NCBI GenBank assembly: GCA_022818135.1
Contig: JAFMSR010000002.1
Coordinates: forward strand, 22,129,999 to 22,193,998
DNA length: 64,000 nucleotides
Reading direction: 5' to 3'
Origin: Saxidomus purpurata
Lineage: Eukaryota > Mollusca > Bivalvia > Venerida > Veneridae
A model generated the notes under the pieces. The model searched no databases. It had not been told where the DNA came from and saw only the letters and a program-made list of their open reading frames with translations. How positions within the stretch are numbered: position 1 is the first letter of the stretch; each line of letters begins with the position of its first letter. A program made the position numbers and the translations under genes. This document shows positions 1 through 11,292 of the stretch, in pieces.

Positions 1-235
1 AATATCTGCCATTTTTGTTTTGAAAAACTTTAAATGCAGGTTTGTACCTATGTAAATAGATCCTATTGATTCCAAAGTATACATTAGTCTTTGTTGTGGT
101 ACCATAAAAAGCACCATTTCTTTTCGCAATAAACCAATCAAGACTCCATTGATATGCAGTACCAATAATTTTTGTAACTTGAACCGTTATTGCGTCCCCT
201 TTAAATTTCTTAAGTTGACTACTACAAAAATAGCT
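1..235 (+). repeat. Fragment of dispersed repeat family F (internal part)
   Basis: This stretch aligns in the same orientation with 34097-34370. Shared runs include CATAAAAAGCACCATTTC and TTTTCGCAAT, followed by ACCAATAATTTT and TTGCGTCCCCT in the same order and spacing. It is therefore a second copy of the internal part of the large repeat at 33560-34485, cut by the window edge. No coding function is apparent. Confidence 0.75.
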
Positions 236-827
236 ATGGATGATGTCAGGTAACATCTTCCCCTATAGACTTTCCCAGGGAAAATAATGTATTGGTTATA
301 CAGGTAACGGGATGAATCAGTACCTCCCTGGACAAGAATAAGAAAACTAAGAATGAATGGATGACAGTCGGATCTGTTCCAAGGGTCCTGAAAGTAGCGG
401 TTGAATTCATTTTAGGAATATTAGGTCAACATGTCCCTTTTGTTATCCCATCTGGCAAGAGAGATCAAGAATATGTGTCATTGTAAACAATTTATTTAAA
501 GGATATTTTCTGCTCAACCACTAGACCAATTTCGACCAAACTTTACAAAAAGGTCAGGATAGTTCTCAAATACTTAATCTATGTCAAATGAATCACTCAC
601 GAGATTTTTATGCCCCAAAGGGTACCAAACTTAAATCCCATTGTCCGTATTACCCAACTTACTGGAGGCATACAAAGCGTAACATATAATGCAAATCTTT
701 AGTATACAAAAAAAAAGGGGTAATGCAGGGTACTTTTAAAATATAGGCCTGTTGGCCATTTCTTATGGATAGGAGGTAATGGAACAAATTACCCAACAAA
801 ATGATTTTTCAGGTTGTTTTTTTGCAG

Positions 828-860
828 GATGTACAGCATAAGATTAGAGAGACTTTAACG
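828..860 (+). CDS. SNX8: Candidate SNX8 micro-exon at the end of the PX domain
   Basis: A T-rich tract ending in GCAG precedes 33 bases, followed by a GTATGC donor. The exon would be 11 codons in phase 0 and encode DVQHKIRETLT. Vertebrate SNX8 has a very similar stretch (DVQNKLKES...) right after its PX domain. That is upstream of the exon starting at 10812, so strand and order both fit. Against it: the exon is very short; its last bases also resemble the start of a family C repeat unit; and the exons for the roughly 70 residues that should follow were not found between 861 and 10811. Copies of this locus near 2231 and 3487 have lost the reading frame. Treat it as tentative. Confidence 0.35.
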
Positions 861-959
861 GTATGCATTGATGGATTTATACAAATAACTTGGCACAGCA
901 TGTGTAGCAAAGGATGACCTTGTACTTTTTGAGGTATTTCAAACATCCCTGCCTTACAG

Positions 960-2010
960 GTAAGGCACATTGTAGTATGTAGGTTCACGGAATACTTTTA
1001 TATGCAGCATTCGTTTCGGACTGTACCTTTGTATGCATTGAAGGATTTTAAAATAACTTGGCAATGTCTCAGTATTATCAAGAAAGATATCTTGAATTAC
1101 TGTGACCTTCACCCTTGTTAAAGGTCAAAGTTCATACTTAGACTTTTAAGTTAATGGATTCCTAGATATATGCACACACTGTCGTGCCAGCACTGTATTT
1201 TTGTCATGCATTGAAGGATTTGAAAGCAATGATTGTCAACATGTCTTGCACATGAAAAGAACACAGAGAACAGACCAACGTCTTAGTTTACAGGTAAAGG
1301 TCATACTTAGAGTTTTAAGTGTAATGGATTCCTTTGATGTATGCATATTTGCACACATTCGTTTCTACTTAAATTTTGTCATATTGAAGGTCTTGGATAA
1401 GTAACTTGGCACAAATGTCTACACATCAAGATGACGTGTAACTGAACAAAGCCCCCTGTCTTAAGCTAAGGTGTTTAGGTACATCTTAGAGTTTGCAAGG
1501 TAATGGATTCTTCTATATAATGCTATATGCATCCTTTCGTCTTCAGTAACTGTATCTTTGTAATGCATTTAGGATTTTAAATTAATTTGGCACAATTGTT
1601 ATTAAAAACATGTGGGTACATTTATAGCTGATAATTGACCCACTTAGTTACTACAGTAGTGAAGGTACACTTAGATTTTATAGCTAACTGGAATCCTGTA
1701 TTATATGAATTCATTCTAGTCCCGAGACTATAAAGCTTTCTTGTGCTTTGAAGGAATTTAAAAATAGCTTGGTTCACAAATGTCTAGCACATCAAGGATG
1801 TTAACATGCAAGACCCAAGATTTCTTAAGCAAAAAGGGCAAGGTCACATATAGTGTTTAAGAGCAATGGAAAATGTATGCAATTGGGTACTCTGTAATGG
1901 GCATCGGAAGCATTTTAAAATGACATAGCACATTTATTGAGCACATGAGGGACACAGACTTTGAGGCACCTCTTTCTGGGGCATTATAACACTATTAGGC
2001 AGCTCTTTTT
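960..2010 (+). repeat. Degenerate family C tandem repeat
   Basis: Repeated, decayed versions of the family C unit (ATGCATTGAAGGATTTTAAA, then ACTTGGCACAAATGT) occur near 1030, 1206, 1385, 1562 and 1745. A decayed end follows (GACACAGACTTTGAGGCACC ... GGGGCATTA ... CAGCTCTT near 1950-2007). The better preserved copy is at 18985-20111. Confidence 0.65.
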
Positions 2011-4149
2011 AAATAGTGTGTGTCAAACTCCAATAAAAATAAGCTAAAATAAAATCATTGCAAATATTGGTACCCAATTGGTTGAAGGCAAAGCAAACAG
2101 GAAGTATTAGATAATGCAAATTTTATATACAAATTATTAAGCAAACATGCAGTTTCGAAAATAGGTTATTCTTTGGGAAAGTTTACGGGAACCACTTAAA
2201 CAAAAAGTGTTTTTGCATTTTTTTTGCAGAGTCCAGCAAAGATTAGTCTGACATTTAGAGGTATACCAGATTAATTTTATGCACTACATGTAACTGGGCT
2301 TGCAGAGCAAAGGTATTGTACCTTATATTTTTTTCCAGGGTTATTTCCAATGGACCTTACTAAACACGGATTAGTAAAGCAGTGTTAAGTTCACAGAATA
2401 ATTTTAACAGATTTTGAAGTCCCATTAGCACTTTAGATGTTAAATAACTTGTCAGCACTCAGATATTATCAAGAAAGATATCTTTAATTACTGGTGAAAT
2501 TCACCATTGTTTGTACGACAAAGATTCCTAACATTACTTTTTAGTTGAATGTTGCAAAATTTACGAAACACTGTCTGACAGCACTTTTTTGAAGAGGCGA
2601 TAAAAATATGAAAGTAATGTATATGTCAACATTGTTTTTGACTGGAACACAGTTTTATTTGACCATAAATTTCATATTATTTTAATTGCTTGTGACTTTG
2701 ATGTCAAGTTTTCATTGTTTCTTCAAAAGTTTTTGTAGTGAGGTCTGAATAAGTATTCATGATTCATATGGGGTACTGGCTAAATATTGAACAAAGTTCT
2801 CCAGATACTTAATTCTTTGGTACGATTTAGCTAAACCTTTTTGCAAAAGTCTTCAGATAATGGCTACCTTTCTCTACAGTAACTGAATAGGTCTTCTGTA
2901 GACACATTTTGGTTAATTTTTTATATCCAACTTGTTATTTAAACATGTGGGTACATTTATAGCTGATTAATTGAACTTAGTTATACAGGCGAGAACATCG
3001 TACTATGATATAAGCTAACTATAGTTTGTATGAATTGATTCTAGTCCGATTACGATTAAACCTTCTTTAGACTGAAGCAAAGTGAAAAATTGAACTTGGT
3101 TATGTTTTTCATACTACCCTAACTTTATTTCAAAACCATAAGATATTTCTTTAGAAAACTGGCCAGACTTATTTACCATGCATTATCGCCATCCACAGGT
3201 ACAAATCTGGGGTTCTATAACTGTGTGAAGGCATTAATTTCGTACAAAAATTATTGTGCCCTTTGATAGAATTTGTAGAAATCTATGTAAAACTATTCAT
3301 TTTTGAAAAAGTCTTTCCAAACTCTAATAAAATAAGATAAAACAGAAAAATGTTAGTGCCTTGGTAAAAAAAAGTAAATAGGACATTAAATATGATAAAA
3401 TGCTTTACTGTATCTATCATAAGTTTCTGAACAAGGCTTGCCTGTTTCCATTTCATACACAAAAAGTGTTGTTGCATTTTTTGCTTGAGAGATCCATGTA
3501 AGATTTCTGATATCTGTCTCCAAATTAATTTTATGACTTGTTTTTCTGATGCTTGTACACTGAGTAATTATATATTTTTTTCCAGGAGTTAGTTCCCATG
3601 GATACTCAAACACAGATTAGTACTAGCAAGGACCACATAAAAATGTTATACAATAGCCTATGGTCGTTAAATGATCTCACAGAGTGAGAAGGTGTTTAAA
3701 TGTGAAGGCCATCTCTAGTGATATCTTACATTTTGGCAGGGAACTAGTTTGAAATGAAGTGTTTGCTTTAAAAATACTGTTAACCATCTTAATTAACTGA
3801 TAAGAAGGAATAACTTTAATACAGTGTTATCTTGATTCATGTTGTTAACATTGTATTATATATTTTATGTTGAATTAGTCAATCGTTGTACCAAAATATG
3901 TAATTTAAAAAAGATCAAGCTTATATGGGGTTTTGAAATGTATTGTTCAATAATCCATGTTATCTTGTTTACTTAAATGCTCAACTTTTCAAAGAAAAAG
4001 CTGGAGGTCCTAATTGTCACAATTATCTCTTGGTTAAATTTTTTTACCACTCCTATTTTTTAATCAAAACCATTATCATAAGATTTTGCTTTGAAACTTA
4101 CAATACTTATTTACCACATTACCTCTGTCCAAAGACAAGAGTACTTGAA

Positions 4150-5580
4150 CTTTGTTGAGTTTTTTAGACTTATGGCAATTTTCAATGAGCCTTAAGAATT
4201 TCACATTGAACTTGGTCAAGTTTTTCATACTACCCCACTTTTTTTCAAAACCATTACGAAATTTTTTTGGATACTATATCCAGGTACTTATTTACCATCA
4301 TTATCTGCCATCCAAAAATAATGTGTTGATAATCTATTGAAGGTGTTTGTCAGATTATAGCCCTTTTTTGACAGTTGGGTAAAAGATCAATCAAAATCCA
4401 CTCTTGACTGACCATAAATAATTGCATTCCTAGTATTATAAGCAAACATAGGAATTACGATCCAGAAATTGCCCTTCTGAAATTATTTCTGTGACTGAGC
4501 TTTACACAAAATTTTTTTGGGGGACAAAAGTCACTAATCACCTTCCTGTTTTCATTTGCATGCACAAATATTGTTGAAAATACGATCGTTTCTTGACCAA
4601 GTTTACTGTTAAACCTTAAGAGCAGTATTGATTTTTTTCTGAGGCTAGAGCTGACATGATGCCAAGGGCTTACATTGAATTTTTAGAAGCCTTAAGTCTC
4701 AAAGGTCCTATTTAAATTCTGTGAAATGCCCTTTGTTTTTCTTAATTTTGCCTACTGAGTGATTGAGAGGCCTGTTTAAATTTGGGACCATTTCTTAGAG
4801 TTTTTCTTTCATCAGCCTTTGCAAATTGTTGCTAATGACATATACGGGCGTTATATATTTAAGTCTCATAAATGGATACGATATTTACAGTGTTATCTTC
4901 ATTTATGAAATTATAGATTTTTGCTATAATTTATATTTAATTAGTTTATTTTTATCTTCTAACTTTCAAATAATATTTAGCTTCCTTGTACAAAAATGCT
5001 TTTGTCCTTCAAGTTTGTAGGATCAAAGGTACTTAATTGCCAATTTGCAGGGAAAACTGCCCCTTTTGGAGCTTAATTTTGTCCCAATTATCTCTAATCT
5101 TGTTTTTAACTTGCCATTTCTTAAAGAACTTTCAAATTGATTTTGCTTATAAACACTAAGGGTTATGCTGCCAAACTTCAGACATAAGTAAGGGTGACAT
5201 ATTGAAGTGTTAACAGTTGCCCTTTAAACACTTACAATTTTCATTGAGCCTTGGTTAATTTCTCACTGATTTGCAGTCATGGTTCACAAGTGTTTTTTCA
5301 AAATTCAAATCTGATTTGATAAAAATTTTTAAGATGAACATTAATTTTGATTGACAACCATAAAATAATGTGATTGGATAAGCTATTGAGGTGGGTGTGT
5401 GTATGCTTGATTGACAGCTGTAAAAGATCAATCAGAAAACTGATGAATAAATAATTGCATTCCTAGTAATTATAATGCAAACATAGGAATTAAGTCAGAT
5501 CCCTTCTGTAATTATTTTTTGTTAAAGAATTTTTTAAATGAAAAGTAATTATGATGCAAACATAATAAAGCTATTACAAA
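4150..5580. repeat. Pair of diverged tandem duplicates, about 1.05 kb apart
   Basis: GTAAAAGATCAATCA, then AATAATTGCATTCCTAGTA and AACATAGGAATTA, occur near 4379-4455 and again near 5420-5495. TTTTCA(T/A)TGAGCCTT precedes each. No gene is seen. The open frames here are short and AT-driven. Confidence 0.55.
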
Positions 5581-5612
5581 CCAACTGTGATTCATTTGCT
5601 GTTTTAATTTTT

Positions 5613-6149
5613 AGCTCACCTGGCTTTGATTTTCTGGTTGTCCGTACAGCATTAAGCTTTAAAAAACATCTTCTCTGAAACCACTGGGCCAATGTTACTG
5701 AAACTTAGCAGGGATGTTCCAGGCTAGTGGACCTCTTCAAAATTTGTTCAAAGTATTCCCCAGGGGCCAAATTGGCCCAGAACTCACTTGATTTTACATA
5801 GGCTTATATAGGATAAACTTTAAAAAATCTTCTTCTCCAAAACCACAAGGCTTAAGAGCTTAGATATTTAGTGTGTAATAGTGTCTAGTGGACCTCTTCA
5901 AAGTTTGTTCAAATTATGCCCCAGGGCCAAATTTACGCTGTCCAGGGGGTTGTTTGGTATAGAAATTTTTTTAAAATCTTTTCTAAAACTATAAGGCCTA
6001 GAGCTTAGATATTTGGTACGTAACATTGTCTAGTGGTCTTCCACCTACTTTGTTCAATTCATGCCTCTGGGGTCAAAATTGACCTCACCCACCAGGCAAG
6101 TGCACTCATACTCAAGTGAGCAATATAGGGCCATCATGGCCCTCTTGTT
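5613..6149 (+). repeat. Family A repeat, copy 1
   Basis: It starts AGCTCACCTGGC and ends with GGGCCATCATGGCCCTCTTGTT after a GTGAGC box. Between lie imperfect units of about 165-175 bp. Each unit carries GGCCTAGAGCTTAGATATTT, then GTCTAGTGG, TTGTTCAAA and the GGTCAAAATTGACC palindrome. The start and end contain inverted AGCTCAC / GTGAG motifs. This family is widespread in bivalve genomes. Confidence 0.85.
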
Positions 6150-6226
6150 TGGTTTGTAATTATTCACCATTTATTACAATGCATTAAGTTTGATATGAAA
6201 AATGTTGTTAATTATTCATTGTTTTC

Positions 6227-7302
6227 AGCTCACCTGGCACAAAGTGCCAGAGTGAGCTATTAGGATCACTCTCCGTCCGTCGTACGTCGTATGTCATACG
6301 TCATCCGTCCGTCCACAATTTCCTTCAAACAACATCTCCTCTGAAACCACTGGGCCAATGTTGATGAAACTTTGCAGGGATGTTCCTTGAGTGAAGCTCT
6401 ATCAAAGTTGTTCAAAGAATTCCATTCAGTGCAGAAATCTGGTTGCTATGGCAACAAATAGGAAAAACTTTAAAAAATCCTCTTCTCTGAAATTACAAGG
6501 CCTAGAGCTTAGATATTTAGCATGTGGCATTGTCTAGTGGACCTCTACCAAGATTGTTCAAATTATGAGCCCAGGGTCAAAATTGACCCCGCCCGGGGGG
6601 TCACTTGGTTTTACATAGGCTTATATAGGAAAAACTTTAAAAATCTTCTTCTCTGAAACCACAAGGCCTAGAGTTTAGATATTTAGCATGTGGCATTGTC
6701 TAGTGGACCTCTACCAAGATTGTTCAAATAATGAGCCCCAGGTCAAAATTGACCCTGCCCAGGGGGTCACTGGGTTTTACATAGGCTTATATAGGAAAAA
6801 CTTTAAAAATCATCTTCTCTGAAATCACAAGGCCTAGAGTTTAGATATTTAGCATGTGGCATTGTCTAGTGGACCTCTACCAAGATTGTTCAAATAATGA
6901 ACCCCAGGTCAAAATTGACCCTGCCCAGGGGGTCACTGGGTTTTACATAGGCTTATATAGCAAAAACTTTAAAAATCTTTTTCTCTGAAACCACAAGGCC
7001 TAGAGCTTAGATATTTAACATGTAGCATAGTCTAGCGGACCTTTACCAAGATTGTTCAAATCATGACCCCTGGTCAAAATTAACCCTGCCAGGGAGGGGG
7101 GGAAAGCACTTGATTTCATATAGTCTTATATAGGGAAAACTTAAAAAAAAAACACACACGGCCGACAGGCAGATAATAGATATTTGAAATGTTACTTAGC
7201 ATTGTGTAGTTGATCTCTACGAATTATGTTAGAATCATGACCCCTTTAATTATAGCAAATAGTAGTCAGGTGAGCGATATAGGGCCATCATGGCACTGTT
7301 GT
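6227..7302 (+). repeat. Family A repeat, copy 2 (longest, about four units)
   Basis: It starts AGCTCACCTGGCACAAAGTG and immediately forms the short hairpin CTGGCACAAAGTGCCAG. A GTCCGTCGTACGTCGTATGTC simple-repeat stretch follows near 6267. Several near-identical units then run from 6470 to 7090, and the copy ends in GGGCCATCATGGCACTGTTGTT. Units within this copy are more alike than units between copies, as expected from recent local amplification. Confidence 0.9.
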
Positions 7303-7853
7303 TTACTTAACTATTTGAGATATTTACTTTGAAAGTTGGAATACTTGTTTACCATCATGATCCCCAAGTGTAAGCAAGAGATGGTAACTCTGTCAAGGAT
7401 TTCATTTGAATTATGGCCCCTTTTGACTTAGAAACTCAGTCAAATTTTTCGTACTGGTCCACTTGTTGACTTGACCATTTGAGATATTACTTTGAAAGTA
7501 GAAATACTTATGTACATGTACCATCATGACACCTATCTGTAAGCAAGAGTACTGGTAGATAACTCTGTGAAAAAGTTCTTTTGATTGTACTTAGAAATTC
7601 ATAGTTGAAGTCTTGTGTGCAACTGGCACTGTCATGCACATATGTCATTAACCAATTAAAATTTTAATTTGAAACTTTTGCTGTAGTATTCAAGGATATC
7701 AAACAATTAAGTTAGATAATTCAAAACTTAATATCTTGCTACTTACTGCCCTTATTTATACAGATCTTTGTTTTGCCTTTTTCTGGCAAAGTTTTGTTTT
7801 ATTGGCAAGCACTGAAAAAAGTCGAGCGCGCTGTCCTACTGACAGCTCTTGTT
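7303..7853 (+). repeat. Family B repeat, 5'-truncated, fused to family A copy 2
   Basis: It begins directly after the TTGTT end of the preceding family A copy, without the usual AGCTCGAC start. It carries family B units (GAGATATTACTTTGAAAGT, then ACTTNTGTACCATCATGA, AAGCAAGAG and AACTCTGT). It ends in the diagnostic GTCGAGCGCGCTGTCCTACT followed by GACAGCTCTTGTT. Confidence 0.8.
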
Positions 7854-7859
7854 TGATCT

Positions 7860-9044
7860 TTTTAACTCTTCTGATTTTAAAAAAAAAATTGCAAGCTATT
7901 GCGGTCACTTGATTGTCGTCGTAGTCGTTGCTTAAGTTTTGCGTTAAGGTCACTTACATGGAAACTATCAAAGCTATCACTTTGAAACTTGGAAAACTTG
8001 TCCATCTTATACTCTTCTTCACATTGTATGCTAAAGATGCTGAGTGTGACCTGTTTTTTGGGGTAAAAAACTTGAATTTTGATGGATTTTGGTCGATTTT
8101 GAGAATTGGACATAGCTTCTACATTTTTTTGTTAGATTGATTTCAAATTTTTCACAAATAATTAATGGATAATGTACTTTTACATATCAAATGGGATTTT
8201 GAGTCATACATTTTTCTGATATTTTAGTATTTTTGGACTTCGTCATTTTTAGCTAGTCTGATTTTTTAAGTTTTGCATTTAGGTCACTTACATGCAAACT
8301 ATCAAAGCTATCACTTTGAAACTTGGAATACCTGTTCACTATCAAATGTACAATAGAATGAAGGAGAGTTTTACAAGTTACATAACCCTGTCAGGTATTT
8401 TGACTGGATTATTGCTCCTTCTTAGAAAGTTTCACACAAACAATATTTTTGTAACAGTGAACATAATGCAAACAAACTTAGTGTATGGGAAGTATTTATG
8501 AATATCTTTAATTGGATTTTGGGGCTCCTGGGGTCAAAGTCACTGTTACTAAAAATAGGAAAACTGTAATATATTCAATATCTTTAGTTACAGTTGACAT
8601 AATGTAACCAACTTTTGTTTGTAGTAAGTATTTAAGAAGATCTTTAATGGGGTTGTGTTTTGGGGCTCCCGGGGTCAAGGCCACTGAAACTAAAAATAGA
8701 AAACCGGTAATATATTCAATATCTTTAGTTCCAATTGACATAATGAATCTAAATTATTAAGTGTGTAATACATATAAATAAAGACTTTTATTGGGATTGT
8801 GTTTGGGGCTCATGGGGTCAAGGTCAAGGATTTTTTTCTAAAAATAGAAAAATGGGAAAAATACAATATCTTTAGTTGCAGTTGAACTATTGTGACTAAA
8901 CTTAGTGTCTAGTAATTATTTACAAAAATCTTTTGTGGGATTGTGTTTCAGGGTCAAGGACACTGTTACTGTAAATGATAATAAATAAACTGTAAAAGGA
9001 TCAAATCAGACGAGCGTCTAGCACCTGCAGGCAGTGCTCTTGTT
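7860..9044 (+). repeat. Family E tandem-unit repeat
   Basis: Two early units carry AACTATCAAAGCTATCACTT (near 7964 and 8296). About four units of roughly 145 bp follow (TTCAATATCTTTAGTT ... GGGGCTCC(T/C)GGGGTCAA). The copy ends in GACGAGCGTCTAGCACCTGC, then AGGCAGTGCTCTTGTT. Family A copy 3 follows two bases later. The short frames inside it are repeat-derived. Confidence 0.8.
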
Positions 9045-9046
9045 TT

Positions 9047-9606
9047 AGCTCACCTGGCACAAAGTGCCAAGGTGAGCTATAAGAATTGCCTGCCGTCTGG
9101 CATCCAGTGTACGGAGTCTGTTAGCATTTTACTTCAAACAACATCTCCTCTGAAAACACTAGGCAAATGTTGATGAAACTTGGCAGGGATGTTCCTTGCT
9201 CATAGTTGTTCAAATAATTCCATTCCATGCAGAACACTGGTTGCCATGGCAACAGAAAGGAAAAAACTTTAAAATCTTCTTCTCAGGAACAGGAAGGCCT
9301 AGAGCTTTGATATTTGGCATGTGGTATTGCCTAGTGGACCTCTACCAAGATTGTTCAAATCATGACCCGCCCGGGGATCTCTTGATTTTACATAGGCTTA
9401 TAGGAAAAACTTTAAAAATCTTTATTTATGAAACAACAAGGCCTAGAGCTTAGATATTTAGCATGTATCATTGCTTAGTTGACCTCTACCAAGATTGGCG
9501 AAATCATGACCGCCAGGTCAAAATTGACCCTTTCTGCTATTTATGACCTTGTATTATAGCCAATGGTAGCCAGGTGAGCTATATAAGGCCATCTTGGCCC
9601 TCTTGT
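9047..9606 (+). repeat. Family A repeat, copy 3
   Basis: It starts AGCTCACCTGGCACAAAGTG, contains two and a half internal units, and ends in GGTGAGCTATATAAGGCCAT and CTTGGCCCTCTTGT. It abuts the family E repeat. Confidence 0.9.
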
Positions 9607-9694
9607 AATATTTATTGTATACAAGGTGCTTACATGTTTGTGGCAGTCATGTACATCATTTATGTACATATTAATCATTTTCTACTCGGTTTTT

Positions 9695-10668
9695 AGCTCG
9701 ACTTTTGGAAGAAAAGGGGAGCTATCCTACTCGCCTCAGCGTCGGCGTTGGCGTTGGTGTCACACCTTGGTTAAGTTTTGTACCACCCCACTGTATTTCA
9801 AAACCATTAGAGGTATGGCTTTGAAACTTACCATACTTGTTTACCATCATAACCTCCATCTACAGACAAGAGGACATAACTCTGTAAAGGATTTTGTCAG
9901 AATTATGGCCCATATTTGACTTAGTGTATTTAGCTTGGTTAAGCTTTTCGTACCACCCAACTTTATTTCAAAACCATTAGAGGTATGGCTGTGAAACTTA
10001 CCATACTTGTTTACTATTATAACCTCCATCAGCAGACAAGATTACATAACTCTGTCAAGGTTTTTGTCAGAATTAAGCTCCTTTTTACTTAGAAAATACA
10101 TTGAATAAGGGTAAAAACCAATTATTGACTTAACCCTTTGAGAGATTGCTTTGAAACTTCGAATGCTTGTTTGCATTATTACCCCCATCTGTAGGCAAGA
10201 GGAGGTAACTCTGTCAAGGATTTTTTAAAAAAAATAAAGCCCTTTATCAACTTAGAATCTTGGTTAAGTTTTTCGTACCAGTCAACTTTTTGACTAAACT
10301 GTTTGAGATATTACTTTGAAAGTTGGAATACTTGTTTACCATCATGATTTCCAAACACAGACAGGATAAGGTAACTCTGTGAGGGATTTCATTATAATTA
10401 TGGCCCTTTTCGACTTTGCAGTCACATTTCAAAATTTTCATTTCTTGTCCGCTTAATGTTGACTTTTCCATTTGAGATATTACTTTGAAAGTTGGATTAC
10501 TTATGTACCATTATGACACCTATCTGTAAACAAAAAAACTCTTTCTTTTTTTTTTTTCTCCTTTCCCCCCCTGCTATACAGATCCTTGGGGTTGTTTTAC
10601 TGACAGTTTTGTTTTATTGGCAAGCACTGAAAAAAGTCAAGCGCGCTGTCCTACTGACAGCTGTTGTT
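9695..10668 (+). repeat. Family B repeat, full-length copy in the SNX8 intron
   Basis: It starts AGCTCGACTTTT with GAAAAGGGGAGCTATCCTAC, has three to four units of about 150-165 bp, and ends in AAGCGCGCTGTCCTACTGAC and AGCTGTTGTT. Each unit carries CCACCCNACT, ATTTCAAAACCATTAGAGGT, ACTTGTTTACCATCAT and AACTCTGT. Its 3' end lies only 143 bases before the SNX8 exon at 10812. Confidence 0.85.
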
Positions 10669-10811
10669 TCACATATCATTCATTTACATCTTGGTATTAA
10701 CATGTCGGTTGTATTCAGCTCAAATATGTACATACTAGTCATTTACATATGAGCCATGTGTATCTCATCCTTTGTGTACAGAATTATGTACATGCAGTAC
10801 CATATTTTCAG

Positions 10812-10944
10812 TGCAATGAGTAATGACACTACCCAGGTGTCTTCCTGGGCAACTGGCTCCAATGAGTCCTGGTCTCATCTTAAAAAAGGATTCAAACATT
10901 TGTCAGTAGAATATGCAGCTTTAGGGGACAAGGCGTCCAAGGAG
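10812..10944 (+). CDS. SNX8: SNX8 (sorting nexin 8) exon, start of the BAR-domain half
   Basis: SNX8 is an endosomal sorting nexin. Its PX domain binds phosphatidylinositol phosphates, and its C-terminal BAR domain dimerises on curved membranes in endosome-to-Golgi transport. This exon follows a TATTTTCAG acceptor, opens with one base of a split codon, and ends in phase 0 at a GTAAGG donor. It reads AMSNDTTQVSSW, then SWSHLKKGFKHLSVEYAALG, then DKASKE. Vertebrate SNX8 has SDTTPLPSW, LKQALKGLSVEFALLADKA in the same order. The 11-codon candidate at 828-860 could belong to the same gene, but the exon that should directly precede this one was not found. Upstream in-frame ATGs near 10756 lie before the acceptor and are not starts. 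Identity is secure. The gene is incomplete here. Confidence 0.93.
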
Positions 10945-11292
10945 GTAAGGGCCTACAATTTTATAACTTAGATACTGTAAAAGGCTTAATATTAGTGAGT
11001 TGTTTATTTCACGATTTTCCAATTTTCTATTCATTTGCAAGTTTTTTTATTCGCAAGCGAGCACTATTTTATATATTGTCATTGTTTGTTTCCTATTTTA
11101 ATGAGTTTGATCAATTCGCGAAATGCTTCGTTCGCATAAATTAGCAAAAATAAAAACCGCGCAGCGAAAAAAAAACTTTTACAGTAACACAAGGATGTAT
11201 CATTCACAACACCCAGGTGACTGCCTTAAAGGTCATTGTAACATTTGGTGCTAAAAACGTATGGAACAGGTTTATATAACATTCTTTGTACC

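Larger units (their letters stand above)
660..3640. repeat. Three diverged tandem copies of a roughly 1.3-1.4 kb segment
   Basis: Landmarks recur in order. CAAGAAAGATATCTT occurs near 1079 and 2467. AACATGTGGGTACATTTATAGCTG occurs near 1607 and 2942. AAACTC(C/T)AATAAAA occurs near 2027 and 3318. AAAAGTGTT with a TTTTTTGC tract occurs near 2205 and 3461. TTTTTTCCAGG...CC(A/C)ATGGA occurs near 2330 and 3585. The copies are heavily diverged and full of indels. The reverse frame at 3386-3613 lies wholly inside copy 3, starts at GTG and has no recognisable domain. Confidence 0.6.

Noticed and set aside
3386..3613. 75-residue - strand frame with a fibronectin-like look (WELTPGKKYI)
   Set aside because: It starts at GTG after a stop, lies inside the third copy of a decayed tandem segment, and the frame is not kept in the other copies.
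7877..8501. Overlapping 65-78 residue frames
   Set aside because: They are readings of family B and E repeat units; AACTATCAAAGCTATCACTT recurs in both.
10756..10811. Upstream ATG extension of the SNX8 exon at 10812
   Set aside because: A TATTTTCAG acceptor precedes the conserved residues, and the upstream residues do not match SNX8.
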